Positions 1-9,001 of a DNA stretch of 64,000 bases are shown one piece after another. This stretch comes from Anaerotignum propionicum DSM 1682 (GTDB lineage: Bacteria; Bacillota; Clostridia; Lachnospirales; Anaerotignaceae), in the NCBI RefSeq assembly GCF_001561955.1, contig NZ_CP014223.1:1302001-1366000 (forward strand), written 5' to 3'. A program made the position numbers and the translations under genes. The notes below the pieces were generated by a model. That model saw nothing but the letters and a program-made list of their open reading frames with translations, was not told where the DNA came from and ran no database searches. Each line of letters opens with the position of its first letter. Within the stretch, counting starts at the first letter, position 1.

Positions 1-1149
1 TTCTGCCAGAATTGCATCGATGGAAATACCTTTCTGGTCTAAAATTTCTTTTGTGTGACCATCCACTAGACCTCCAGCGGCATCGGTAGGGCCGTCGGTA
101 CCATCTGAACCAACTGCACAGACTGCAATATTTTCCATTCCAACAATGGATGCGGCGGCGGATAGTGCAAGTTCTTGATTTCTTCCGCCTTTGCCTTTTC
201 CGGTAATGCGCACAATGGTTTCCCCTCCGCAAATAATGACACATGGCGGTTTTAATGGAAACCCATCTTTTTGAATTGTTTTACCCATGGAAGCCAATAG
301 GCGACCCGCTTCTTTTGCTTCACAATCTACGAAGGTGGAAAGGATGAGGGGGTTATAGCCTAGGTGCTTAGCCTCCTCAGCCGCTGCTAGGCAAAGCTCT
401 TTTACACTTCCTGTAATCAGCATTGTATTATTCACAACTTCTTTGGGGGTTTCAATACAAAGCTCTTTTTTCATTTCATCAGTCAGTTTAAGGCCATATT
501 TTTCCACGATGGCAAACGCTTCAGCGGAGGTTGAAAAATCAGCACATGTGGGGCCGGAAGCAATGGAATCGGGTCTATCTCCCAGAATATCACTAAGGGC
601 GATGGTGTAAACATTAGCTGGAGCACACAGTGTGGCAAATTTTCCGCCTTTTACAGCAGAAAGATGCTTGCGAATGGTGTTTATCTCTACAATATCCGCA
701 CCGCATTTTAGCAATTGGTCTGTAATCTGCAAAAAGTCGTCTAATTTTAAATTACCTGCGGGCTTCTCGAATAAAGCGGAGCCGCCACCGGAAACTAGAA
801 ATATGACAGTATCCATCGGAGAAAGATTTGAAACAGCTTCAATAATTTTTGCTGTTCCTACTATGGTGTTTTCATCAGGTAGGGGATGAGCGGCTTCTAA
901 AATACAGAAACCCTTAATGTCTCCCTGACTGTGTTCATATTTGGTAAGGACGATGCCTTCTTTTATACGTTCTCCGAGAATTTCGGCGGCGGCATTTGCC
1001 ATATTCCATGCAGCTTTCCCAATTGCAATTACAATGACTTCACCTTGAAAGGTTTGCCCTGCCAAAGCACGTTTGACTGCAGAATCGGGCAGAACGCGTT
1101 TGATTGAGCTTTGAATAATTTTATATGCATCCTCTTTTATGGTTGCCAT
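1..1149 (-). CDS. Glycerate 2-kinase (DUF4147/MOFRL family), C-terminus cut by window edge
   Basis: Phosphorylates D-glycerate to 2-phosphoglycerate in the cytosol, feeding glycerate into glycolysis. I translated the minus strand from the ATG at 1149. It begins MATIKEDAYKII and is open for 383 codons to the left edge. A typical family N-terminal region contains the glycine-rich stretch FLVSGGGSALFEKP. The C-terminal MOFRL region has CGGETIVRITGKGKGGRNQE and VGSDGTDGPTDAAGG. Usual length is about 415-450 residues, so roughly 40-60 are missing. A GAGGTG ribosome site lies just before the ATG, which settles the start. The gene is transcribed away from the rest of the cluster; any operon partner lies outside the window. 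Confidence 0.9.
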   Translation of the reverse strand, partial: MATIKEDAYKIIQSSIKRVLPDSAVKRALAGQTFQGEVIVIAIGKAAWNMANAAAEILGERIKEGIVLTKYEHSQGDIKGFCILEAAHPLPDENTIVGTAKIIEAVSNLSPMDTVIFLVSGGGSALFEKPAGNLKLDDFLQITDQLLKCGADIVEINTIRKHLSAVKGGKFATLCAPANVYTIALSDILGDRPDSIASGPTCADFSTSAEAFAIVEKYGLKLTDEMKKELCIETPKEVVNNTMLITGSVKELCLAAAEEAKHLGYNPLILSTFVDCEAKEAGRLLASMGKTIQKDGFPLKPPCVIICGGETIVRITGKGKGGRNQELALSAAASIVGMENIAVCAVGSDGTDGPTDAAGGLVDGHTKEILDQKGISIDAILAE

Positions 1150-1460
1150 TATTTCACCTCTTTGATATTTTTTATTACAATTTTAAATTTGTAGTGGATT
1201 TAAATAGTTTTTTAATTTTATACTTTTTAGTTTTTGCAACATCTAATTTAATTCTACAAAGAAACACTGGAAAGCATAGAAAATCTATTTTTGTGTGAAT
1301 AAAATACCCAGAAAAGCTGTGTATTCCTAGTGTTTTAAAATGTTTACAAAATGTTCATATTCCCTACATACCCAATTCATAAAGCTATTTTATCATAGAA
1401 TCATCCTTAAAAGAAGCAAGGATAAAGCAAATAACATAGTAATACATACCCTCCCCTTTT

Positions 1461-1486
1461 AAAAGAGCCTTTATGGCTCTTTTTTC
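1461..1486 (+). terminator. Rho-independent terminator without an obvious upstream gene
   Basis: AAAAGAGCC, a 5-nt loop and GGCTCTTTTTT form a 9-bp stem followed by a T-run on the plus strand. The 310 bases before it (1150-1460) contain no credible ORF on the plus strand, so it may end readthrough or a small RNA. I see nothing else in that AT-rich stretch. Confidence 0.7.
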
Positions 1487-1579
1487 ATTGTTTTTTTATC
1501 TTACAAATTTTTCTTAGGGAATTTTTATGCTATAATAAGGAATGACTTAGCAGGATTTAAAAAGAAAGGGGTAAATGCC

Positions 1580-2074
1580 GTGTATGATAAAAAGGAAATA
1601 AAGAAGATGCTGGATGAAAAAGGATTTGTTTATGAATGGGTAGAACATGAAGCCGCCTTTACCATTGAAGATATGGTTCGTATGGGTTTTGATAAAGAAC
1701 TTGATGTAGCAAAAAATCTTTTTCTGCGAGATGGTAAAGGAGAAAATCACTATTTGATTGTAGTGCGTTCTGATAAAAAGGTAAATCTAAAGGAATTTGG
1801 ACAGGCATTTGGTTTGTCTAAGCTTTCTTTTGCATCGGAAGAACGTTTGATGAAGTACTTGGGATTGAAAAAGGGTGCAGTAACCCCCCTAGGCGTTTTG
1901 AATGATACGGAAAAACAAGTAAGGGTGTTCTTTGATCAGGATTTTTTGGAAATGAAGATAATTGGTGTTCATCCTAATGATAATACTGCAACGGTTTATT
2001 TGCTAATCCAAGACCTTTTGGAAATAATAAAAGAGAATGGAAATCAGTTAAAGGTAGTTGGGATTCCCCAATAA
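1580..2074 (+). CDS. Prolyl-tRNA deacylase, YbaK/ProX (PrdX) family
   Basis: Free-standing editing-domain protein of the YbaK/ProRS-INS superfamily; members hydrolyse mis-charged Ala-tRNA(Pro) or Cys-tRNA(Pro). At 164 residues the length is normal for the PrdX subgroup. Family features visible are the lysine in LDVAKNLFLRD (around residue 45), VVRSDKKVNLKEF, and the late GVHPNDNTATVYL. I take the GTG at 1580 as the start because an AAAGGGG ribosome site sits 7-8 nt upstream and no ATG fits. It is a monocistronic gene with 229 nt before miaB. In amino-acid-fermenting clostridia prdX often sits in proline reductase loci; no such genes are present here. Substrate choice is inferred from the family. 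Confidence 0.85.
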   Translation: MYDKKEIKKMLDEKGFVYEWVEHEAAFTIEDMVRMGFDKELDVAKNLFLRDGKGENHYLIVVRSDKKVNLKEFGQAFGLSKLSFASEERLMKYLGLKKGAVTPLGVLNDTEKQVRVFFDQDFLEMKIIGVHPNDNTATVYLLIQDLLEIIKENGNQLKVVGIPQ

Positions 2075-2229
2075 AAAAAGTTTGGCTTAAGGGGCGATGA
2101 TTTGTAGACTGCCTGCTGTATTTTAGTGGTTGAATAGTCTTGGAAGGGAAGGAAGTCGAGTATGTTTTTTTGTCATTAAATTCTTCATGTGGTTAAGTTT
2201 AAGGAATTGTATGTTTAAGAAAAAATTCG

Positions 2230-2258
2230 TTGAGCCTAGGAAACTTCTATGTTATACT
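2230..2258 (+). promoter_or_regulatory. Sigma-A type promoter for the miaB cluster
   Basis: TTGAGC, a 17-bp spacer and TATACT lie 46 nt upstream of the miaB start. The rest of the 2075-2303 gap shows no gene. Confidence 0.6.
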
Positions 2259-2303
2259 AAAATATAGCGGTTTTGCCAAAAATAGCATTGAAAGGGAAGA
2301 GCT

Positions 2304-3743
2304 ATGAAGGATACAAGAAAAGATATAGCTGTTGATGAAACAGAACTGTTACGACAGCTGGATTATATGCAGGGCATTCGAAAGATCAACGATGCCTTTG
2401 AAACGGAAACAGGAAAAAAGAAGAAATTTTTTAGTCTGGCTATGGGATGTCAGATGAATGCCCATGACTCGGAAAAGCTAGAAGGCATGCTTGATAAAAT
2501 GGGTTATGAGCGAACAGACGAAGAAACAGATGCAGATTTTATTATCTACAATACATGCTGTGTACGTGAAAATGCGGAGCAAAAGGTATATGGTAAATTA
2601 GGCTGGCTGAAACATTATAAAAAGGACAAGCCTGACACTGTTATTGCGTTATGCGGTTGCATGATGCAGCAAGATAGTGTGATTAAGACATTAAGACAAA
2701 AGTATCGTCATGTTGATATTGTTTTTGGAACATACAATCTTTATAAATTGCCTGAATTGATGAATACCCGCATGGAAAGCGGCGATACCATTTATGATAT
2801 TTGGCAAGAGCAAGAGGAGATAGTAGAGGATTTGCCTAGCATTAGACATTTCCCATACAAAGCAGCTGTCAATATTATGTTTGGTTGCAATAATTTTTGT
2901 ACCTATTGCATCGTGCCTTATGTGCGGGGAAGAGAGAGAAGCCGTGAGGCAGAGGATATTATAGCTGAGGTGAAAAAGCTTGCCGCAGATGGCGTAAAAG
3001 AAATTATGCTTTTGGGCCAAAATGTAAACTCATACGGAAAGAATTTGAGTGAACCTGTTAGCTTTGCAAAACTTTTGCGTATGGTAAATGATGTGGAGGG
3101 AATAGAGAGAATTCGTTTTATGACCTCTCATCCTAAGGATTTATCTGATGAGTTGATTGAAGCTATGAAAGATTGTCCGAAGGTTTGTAAAAGCTTGCAT
3201 TTGCCTGTACAGGCGGGCAGTAGTGAAATTTTGCGCCGAATGAACCGTAACTATACCAAGGAATCCTATTTAGAAACAGTGGGAAAGATAAAAGAGGCAA
3301 TGCCTGATATTACTTTAAGCACTGATATTATCGTAGGATTTCCTGGGGAAACAGAAGAAGATTTCCAAGAAACATTGGATGTTATTCGCAAAGTAGGTTA
3401 TACCACGGCGTATACCTTCATTTACTCCAAGCGCACAGGAACCCCTGCGGCAACTATGGACAATCAGGTGGATGAGGACTTAATTAAGGATCGCTTTGAC
3501 CGTATGTTAAACGTTTTAAACCCTATGATTCATGAATTAAATGAAAAAATGGTGGGGAAAATCGTTCATGTGCTGGTGGAAGAACCCAGTAAGTCCAATA
3601 AAGATGTATTAACGGGCAGAGCAGACAATTATGCTCTGGTTCATTTTGAAGGCAGTAAAGATTTAATCGGGCAAATTGTTCCCGTTCGGATCATTGAAAA
3701 TAAAACATTCTATTTTATTGCAGAAAGGGTTAATGGTGACTAA
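2304..3743 (+). CDS. miaB: tRNA-2-methylthio-N6-dimethylallyladenosine synthase MiaB
   Basis: Radical-SAM methylthiotransferase that converts i6A37 to ms2i6A37 in tRNAs reading UNN codons. The 479-residue protein has the expected order: an N-terminal UPF0004 domain with cluster cysteines C49, C85 and C119, a radical-SAM CxxxCxxC at C195/C199/C202 (GCNNFCTYC), and a C-terminal TRAM domain from about residue 410. The motif FMTSHPKDLSDELI is characteristic of MiaB. AAAGGGA precedes the ATG at 2304. Its partner miaA, which makes the i6A substrate, lies 5 kb downstream in the same direction. The ylbF-like gene overlaps its stop codon, indicating coupling. Confidence 0.97.
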   Translation: MKDTRKDIAVDETELLRQLDYMQGIRKINDAFETETGKKKKFFSLAMGCQMNAHDSEKLEGMLDKMGYERTDEETDADFIIYNTCCVRENAEQKVYGKLGWLKHYKKDKPDTVIALCGCMMQQDSVIKTLRQKYRHVDIVFGTYNLYKLPELMNTRMESGDTIYDIWQEQEEIVEDLPSIRHFPYKAAVNIMFGCNNFCTYCIVPYVRGRERSREAEDIIAEVKKLAADGVKEIMLLGQNVNSYGKNLSEPVSFAKLLRMVNDVEGIERIRFMTSHPKDLSDELIEAMKDCPKVCKSLHLPVQAGSSEILRRMNRNYTKESYLETVGKIKEAMPDITLSTDIIVGFPGETEEDFQETLDVIRKVGYTTAYTFIYSKRTGTPAATMDNQVDEDLIKDRFDRMLNVLNPMIHELNEKMVGKIVHVLVEEPSKSNKDVLTGRADNYALVHFEGSKDLIGQIVPVRIIENKTFYFIAERVNGD

Positions 3744-4146
3744 AATGACATCTGTTTATGAATTGGCGAGAAACTTGGGCGAAGAATTAAAGAAGACTCC
3801 CCAAGTTGAAACTTTGCTAGCAGCAAAAAAGGCGTATGAGGAAAGCCCTGAAATCGCAACAGCAGTAGAGGAATATACAAAGCTGCATCAGGAATTTGAG
3901 GCGAAAATGCAGGCTGGTGGTATTTCCGCAGAAGAGCAAAAGGCTTTCTCCGAAGATATGGCAAAAAGAGGCGAAGAAATCAGAAACAATAAAATTGCAT
4001 CTGAATTATTTGCCGCAGAAATGAACTTTAATAACTTTATGAATTCTATATTTACAATTGTAACTTCTACTTTGACAGGCGAAGATCCTGCACAGAGCGG
4101 ATGCAGCCCTAGCTCTTGCGCTTCTTGCGGCGGCGGCTGCCACTAA
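3733..4146 (+). CDS. YlbF/YmcA family protein with cysteine-rich tail
   Basis: Small helical protein of the Com_YlbF (DUF964) family. In Bacillus subtilis YlbF, YmcA and YaaT form a complex that affects RNase Y-dependent RNA processing, competence and sporulation. About 137 residues: a two-helix coiled region (residues 1-110) and a tail reading GCSPSSCASCGGGCH, rich in Cys and Gly. B. subtilis YlbF and YmcA carry Fe-S clusters, so metal binding by this tail is plausible but unproven. The start is uncertain: the ATG at 3733 overlaps the miaB stop, while 3736 (GTG) and 3745 (ATG) are alternatives around an AGAAAGGG site. It is translationally coupled to miaB and ends at a strong terminator. Confidence 0.85.
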   Translation: MVTKMTSVYELARNLGEELKKTPQVETLLAAKKAYEESPEIATAVEEYTKLHQEFEAKMQAGGISAEEQKAFSEDMAKRGEEIRNNKIASELFAAEMNFNNFMNSIFTIVTSTLTGEDPAQSGCSPSSCASCGGGCH

Positions 4147-4176
4147 GCACTCAAACGGATAAAGCGTTGGATAGAT

Positions 4177-4207
4177 GCCCGAGCTCCCTTGCGGGGTTCG
4201 GGCTTTT
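4177..4207 (+). terminator. Rho-independent terminator after ylbF
   Basis: GCCCGAGCTCC, a short loop and GGGGTTCGGGC then TTTT: an 11-bp GC-rich stem. It ends the miaB-ylbF unit, so mutS is probably transcribed from its own promoter in 4208-4413, where I see no further gene. Confidence 0.8.
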
Positions 4208-4413
4208 ACATAGTTGAAATAACAGGATAGCATACATGATTGCTAAGAACCTAAATCGCTTTGATGGTAAAAGGTATCATTTCGGAAATAAATAGGCTGG
4301 AACTGCAACTAACTTAGAAAATTGAAAGTTGCTATTTGGTGATATATTTTGCAAAGAAAGTCACCAGATACAATAATTATATATATATTTTGAATGAAAA
4401 AGGAGGAACGATC

Positions 4414-7035
4414 ATGGCAAAAATCACGCCTATGATGCAGCAATACTTTGAGATTAAAGAAAATTATAAGCATTGCCTGCTATTTTTTCGCTTAGGTGAT
4501 TTTTATGAAATGTTTTTCGAAGATGCGGTGATCGCCTCGAAGGAATTGGAAATTACCCTTACGGGGAAGGACTGGGGGCAGGAAGAACGGGCACCTATGT
4601 GTGGTGTTCCGTTCCATTCTGCCGATGGATATATAGCCAGATTGGTGGAGAAGGGGTACAAGGTTGCCATTTGTGAACAAGTTGAAGACCCGAAATTGGC
4701 AAAAGGCATTGTAAAACGAGATGTTGTACGGGTAATTACCCCGGGAACTGTTTTAGATAATGCTGTTTTGGATGAACGGAAAAACAACTATATTCTTGCA
4801 GTGTATAGCAGTGGTGCAGGTTATGGCATTGCCGCCTGCGATGTGAGCACAGGAGAATTTCAAACCACGGAGTTTACAAGCATACAAGCGGCGAACAAAA
4901 TTTTGGATGAAATTGCACGTTTTGCCCCTGCGGAGGTTATTTGCAATGAGTCCTTTTTAAATAACCCTTTGTGCAATGAAATCAAGGATCGGTTTTATTA
5001 TTTTTTAAATGATATTGACAATCGGATGTTTGATTTTGCTACGGCGAAAGACACCATTTTGAAGCATTTTCAAGTAAAAACCTTGGATGGATACGGTTTG
5101 AGTAAGAAACCTTCAGCCGTTGCGGCAGCAGGGGGCTTGCTTTGGTATCTCTTAGAGACCCAGAAGAACGAATTGAACCATATTTCAACGGTAAAATATT
5201 ATACCACTGGGGATTTTATGCTTTTGGATGTTTCCAGTCGACGAAATTTAGAACTAACAGAAACTATGCGGGAAAAAAACAGAAAGGGTTCTTTATTATG
5301 GGTTCTGGACAAAACCCAGACTGCCATGGGGGCAAGATTGCTTCGTAAATGGATTGAACAGCCCTTGCTATCCGCAGGAGAAATTCATAAGAGGTTGGAT
5401 GGCGTGGAAGAGCTTTTTGGAGACTTATTTCTAAGGGAAGAAATCAAGGACATTTTACACTCCATGTATGATTTTGAGCGCATTATGAGCCGCGTGATTT
5501 TTCAAAATGCAAACGCCAGAGATTTGGCGGCATTAAAGAATTCCATTGAAAATCTGCCCCTATTAAAAAATATATTAGCAAGGTGTAAAAGTCCTTATTT
5601 GGCGGAGATTTGTGAGAAACTTGACCCTCTGGAAAATATACATACCTTAATCGCCCAAGCGATTGTGGAAGACCCTCCTTTTTCTGTAAGAGAGGGTGGT
5701 ATGATTAAGCCGGGTTTCCACAGTGAGTTGGATACTTTTGCCCAAGCGAAGGAAAAAGGAACCACTTGGATTCACCAAATGGAAGAAGAGGAGAAAGAAA
5801 AAACAGGCATTAAAAACCTAAAAATTCGATTCAATAAGGTTTTTGGTTATTATATAGAAGTCACAAGATCAAACATGAAAGAGGTTCCTCAGCATTATAT
5901 TCGCAAGCAAACCCTAGCAAACTGCGAACGTTACATAACGCCGGAGCTGAACGAATTGGCTGAATTGATTTTAGGTGCAGAGGAAAAAATTACTGCCTTG
6001 GAATATCAGATATTTACAGAAATTAGAAATGCGGTGGCGGCAGAGGTTGAGCGCATACAATACTGCGCTTATATGGTATCTGTGGTAGATGCCCTTCAAT
6101 CCTTTGCTGAAGTTGCCCAGAATATGAATTATGTAAAGCCTGTTGTTGACGAGGGGGATGTTATCACTGTTACTGGTGGGCGCCACCCCGTTGTAGAAAA
6201 GATGACCAAGGGGCAATTTATTCCCAATGACATCTATTTAGATCAGGAAGAAACAAGATTGGCAATTATTACAGGCCCCAACATGGCAGGTAAGTCAACA
6301 TATATGCGTCAAACAGCGTTAATTGTTTTGATGGCGCAAATTGGCAGTTTTGTTCCTGCGGATGCCGCTCATATTGGAATAGTAGACCGTATTTTTACTA
6401 GAGTTGGCGCGTCCGATGATTTGAGTGCAGGGCAAAGTACCTTTATGGTAGAAATGTCCGAGGTTGCAAATATTTTAAATAATGCTACGTCAAAAAGCCT
6501 CTTGATTTTAGATGAAATTGGGCGAGGAACCAGCACCTTTGATGGATTAAGCATTGCTTGGGCGGTTTTGGAATACATCGCTGATGAGAAGCAAATTGGG
6601 GCAAAAACCCTATTTGCCACCCATTATCATGAGCTTTCGGAACTGGAAGGAAAGCTTCCCGGTGTGAAGAATTATTGCATTGCCGTGCAGGAAATGGGTG
6701 AGGATATTATCTTCCTCCGTAAAATAAAGCGGGGCGGGGCAGACCATAGCTATGGTGTGCAGGTTGCAAGGCTTGCAGGCCTTCCGACAAAGGTAATCCG
6801 TCGCAGTGGGCAGATATTAAAACAGCTGAATGCTGCGGATATAACGAAGAAAGCAAAGAAAATTGCAGTTGAAGCTCAAGAACAGGCAGAGGATTTGGCA
6901 AAGCAAATAGATATGTTTTCTGTAAAAGAAAATCAAATGATAGACGAAATTTCCAAGCTGGATGTTATGGCAATGACACCCATTGAAGCATTGCAGACCC
7001 TTTTTGAATTACATAAAAAGGCAAAGGGACTGTAA
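4414..7035 (+). CDS. mutS: DNA mismatch repair protein MutS
   Basis: Recognises base mismatches and small loops and recruits MutL. 873 residues, normal length. The mismatch-wedge motif is F30-Y31-E32 in LGDFYEMF. Connector, core/lever and clamp domains follow, and the ABC-type ATPase has Walker A GPNMAGKST (621-629), SAGQSTFMVEM and the Walker B region LLILDEIGRGTSTFDG. The start is the ATG at 4414, because AGGAGG lies 7 nt upstream; an in-frame extension to 4336 has no ribosome site. mutL begins 17 nt after the stop, so the two are an operon. Confidence 0.97.
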   Translation: MAKITPMMQQYFEIKENYKHCLLFFRLGDFYEMFFEDAVIASKELEITLTGKDWGQEERAPMCGVPFHSADGYIARLVEKGYKVAICEQVEDPKLAKGIVKRDVVRVITPGTVLDNAVLDERKNNYILAVYSSGAGYGIAACDVSTGEFQTTEFTSIQAANKILDEIARFAPAEVICNESFLNNPLCNEIKDRFYYFLNDIDNRMFDFATAKDTILKHFQVKTLDGYGLSKKPSAVAAAGGLLWYLLETQKNELNHISTVKYYTTGDFMLLDVSSRRNLELTETMREKNRKGSLLWVLDKTQTAMGARLLRKWIEQPLLSAGEIHKRLDGVEELFGDLFLREEIKDILHSMYDFERIMSRVIFQNANARDLAALKNSIENLPLLKNILARCKSPYLAEICEKLDPLENIHTLIAQAIVEDPPFSVREGGMIKPGFHSELDTFAQAKEKGTTWIHQMEEEEKEKTGIKNLKIRFNKVFGYYIEVTRSNMKEVPQHYIRKQTLANCERYITPELNELAELILGAEEKITALEYQIFTEIRNAVAAEVERIQYCAYMVSVVDALQSFAEVAQNMNYVKPVVDEGDVITVTGGRHPVVEKMTKGQFIPNDIYLDQEETRLAIITGPNMAGKSTYMRQTALIVLMAQIGSFVPADAAHIGIVDRIFTRVGASDDLSAGQSTFMVEMSEVANILNNATSKSLLILDEIGRGTSTFDGLSIAWAVLEYIADEKQIGAKTLFATHYHELSELEGKLPGVKNYCIAVQEMGEDIIFLRKIKRGGADHSYGVQVARLAGLPTKVIRRSGQILKQLNAADITKKAKKIAVEAQEQAEDLAKQIDMFSVKENQMIDEISKLDVMAMTPIEALQTLFELHKKAKGL

Positions 7036-7052
7036 AAGAAAGGAGGATATCC

Positions 7053-8990
7053 TTGCAATCAATCAGAATTTTAGACACAAAAACCATCAATAAAATTGCC
7101 GCCGGAGAGGTTGTGGAAGGACCAAAATCTGTTGTAAAGGAATTAGTGGAAAATGCCATTGATGCCGGAGCTACCGCTGTAACCGTAGAAATAAAAGAAG
7201 GCGGGATTTCCTATATTCGTATTATGGATAATGGATGCGGTATACCCAAGGAGCAGGTGAAAACGGCTTTTTTGCGCCATGCCACAAGCAAAATGAGTGA
7301 AATTGAAGATTTAGAGCATATTTTCACATTGGGTTTTCGTGGAGAAGCCTTGGCCAGCATTGCCGGAGTTGCCCAGGTTGAAATGCTGACAAAAACGAGA
7401 GATGAAGAGACGGGTACATCTATTGAAATCAGCGGAGGGGAAATCAAGAATATACAAGATACCTCCTGTACAGAAGGAACCACCATAACTGTTAAGAATT
7501 TATTTTACAATGTTCCTGCCAGGCGAAAATTTTTGAAAAAGCCGGCAACGGAAAGTGGATTTGTTTCAGACCTGATGAATAAATTGGCTTTAGGGCATCC
7601 AGAAGTATCCTTCCGCTTTATTAATAACGATACAACTATGCTGCATACAGCAGGAAATGGTGATCTTAAGGCTTCGGTTTTTTATGTATATGGCAAGGAA
7701 GCCGCCAACAGTATGGTTCCCTTAGAATATAAAAAAGGTGAGTATGCTCTTTCAGGATTAATTGGTAAGCCTGAACTTTCAAGGGGAAACCGAAATTATG
7801 AGAATTTGTTTATTAATGGTCGCTTCATTAAAAACAAGGTGGTTGCAACAGCGGTAGAGGATGCCTACAAAACACGCTTGTTAATTGGTAAGTTTCCAAT
7901 TTTTGTGTTAAATTTTCAAATGAACCCTAGTCAGGTAGATGTTAATGTACACCCTGCAAAGCTTGAGGTGCGTTTCAAAAATGATGACGAAATTTATGAA
8001 TTTTTTCATGATGCCGTTTCCAAAACCTTAGACCAGTTGGTTTTAATCCCCCAAGTTGGCTGGGATAAAGCTCCTGCAGTGAAAACGGCGGAAAAACACA
8101 TAGAGATAGAACAGCAAAAGATTGAAGACATACCTGTGTATAAAAGTTTGCCAAGCTCTTTTACACAAGACAGAGCAGCCTCAGGAGGAATGGGAAAGAG
8201 CGTTGACCAACTGCTGAATAGGCAGCAAGGCACTCAAAATCAGGTGCGACAAAGTGCAGAGGCGTTTTTGATTGACCCTGTAATTGTAAGAGAAAATGTG
8301 GAAATAACTAAAACCCAACAGAAGCCCCTTGTGAATCAAATTTCCAATCCCCAAATTCTTAATAATCAGGTGGGGGAAAGGGTTGTAGAACCTAAAGTTG
8401 AGCCGTTTTTTAAGCAATATAAAATGATTGGGCAGATTTTTCAGACCTACTGGATGATTGAGCAGGGAGAGTGTCTTTATTTGATAGACCAGCATGCTGC
8501 CCATGAACGTATTTTGTTTGAGGAATTCATGAACCGTTTCAAAGAGGAAAATATGGTTTCTCAAAAACTTTTGCTTCCCCAAATGTTGAATTTAACTCCA
8601 TCTGAAATTGAAGTTTTAAGGGAAAATCAATCCCTTTTAGAAGGGTTTGGGTTTGAATTTGAAACCTTTGGGCAAAATCAATATGCCCTGAAGGCTGTGC
8701 CTTATTTGCTAAAAGAACCTAGCGGAGCAGGGTTTTTTACAGAAATTTTGGATAGTCTTTCGGAGCAAAAAATTCGTTCCGTATACGATATGAAGTTGTT
8801 GGCTGTGGCAACAATGGCTTGTAAAGCAGCAGTAAAAGGCCACGATCGTCTGAGTTTTCAGGAAGCAGAGGCTATGATTGGAAGGCTGTTAAAACTGGAA
8901 AATCCCTTTACCTGCCCCCACGGACGACCAACAATTATTGAAATGACAAAGTATGAACTGGAGAAAAAATTCAAGCGAATCCAGAATTAA
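7053..8990 (+). CDS. mutL: DNA mismatch repair protein MutL (endonuclease type)
   Basis: Couples mismatch recognition to strand incision. 645 residues. The N-terminal GHKL ATPase shows ENAIDAGAT, DNGCGIP and GFRGEALASI. A poorly conserved linker lies at about 330-450. The C-terminal endonuclease domain has DQHAAHERILFEE starting at D479, then ACKAAVKGH and CPHGRP, the zinc/manganese site typical of species without MutH. The start is a TTG at 7053, 6 nt after AGGAGG. One oddity: the usually invariant GEVVERP reads GEVVEGP. miaA starts 11 nt downstream. Confidence 0.97.
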   Translation: MQSIRILDTKTINKIAAGEVVEGPKSVVKELVENAIDAGATAVTVEIKEGGISYIRIMDNGCGIPKEQVKTAFLRHATSKMSEIEDLEHIFTLGFRGEALASIAGVAQVEMLTKTRDEETGTSIEISGGEIKNIQDTSCTEGTTITVKNLFYNVPARRKFLKKPATESGFVSDLMNKLALGHPEVSFRFINNDTTMLHTAGNGDLKASVFYVYGKEAANSMVPLEYKKGEYALSGLIGKPELSRGNRNYENLFINGRFIKNKVVATAVEDAYKTRLLIGKFPIFVLNFQMNPSQVDVNVHPAKLEVRFKNDDEIYEFFHDAVSKTLDQLVLIPQVGWDKAPAVKTAEKHIEIEQQKIEDIPVYKSLPSSFTQDRAASGGMGKSVDQLLNRQQGTQNQVRQSAEAFLIDPVIVRENVEITKTQQKPLVNQISNPQILNNQVGERVVEPKVEPFFKQYKMIGQIFQTYWMIEQGECLYLIDQHAAHERILFEEFMNRFKEENMVSQKLLLPQMLNLTPSEIEVLRENQSLLEGFGFEFETFGQNQYALKAVPYLLKEPSGAGFFTEILDSLSEQKIRSVYDMKLLAVATMACKAAVKGHDRLSFQEAEAMIGRLLKLENPFTCPHGRPTIIEMTKYELEKKFKRIQN

Positions 8991-9001
8991 AGGGTGATAA
9001 A

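Noticed and set aside
4336-4413. 26-residue N-terminal extension of MutS
   Set aside because: AGGAGG at 4401-4406 points to the ATG at 4414, and the extension has no family counterpart.
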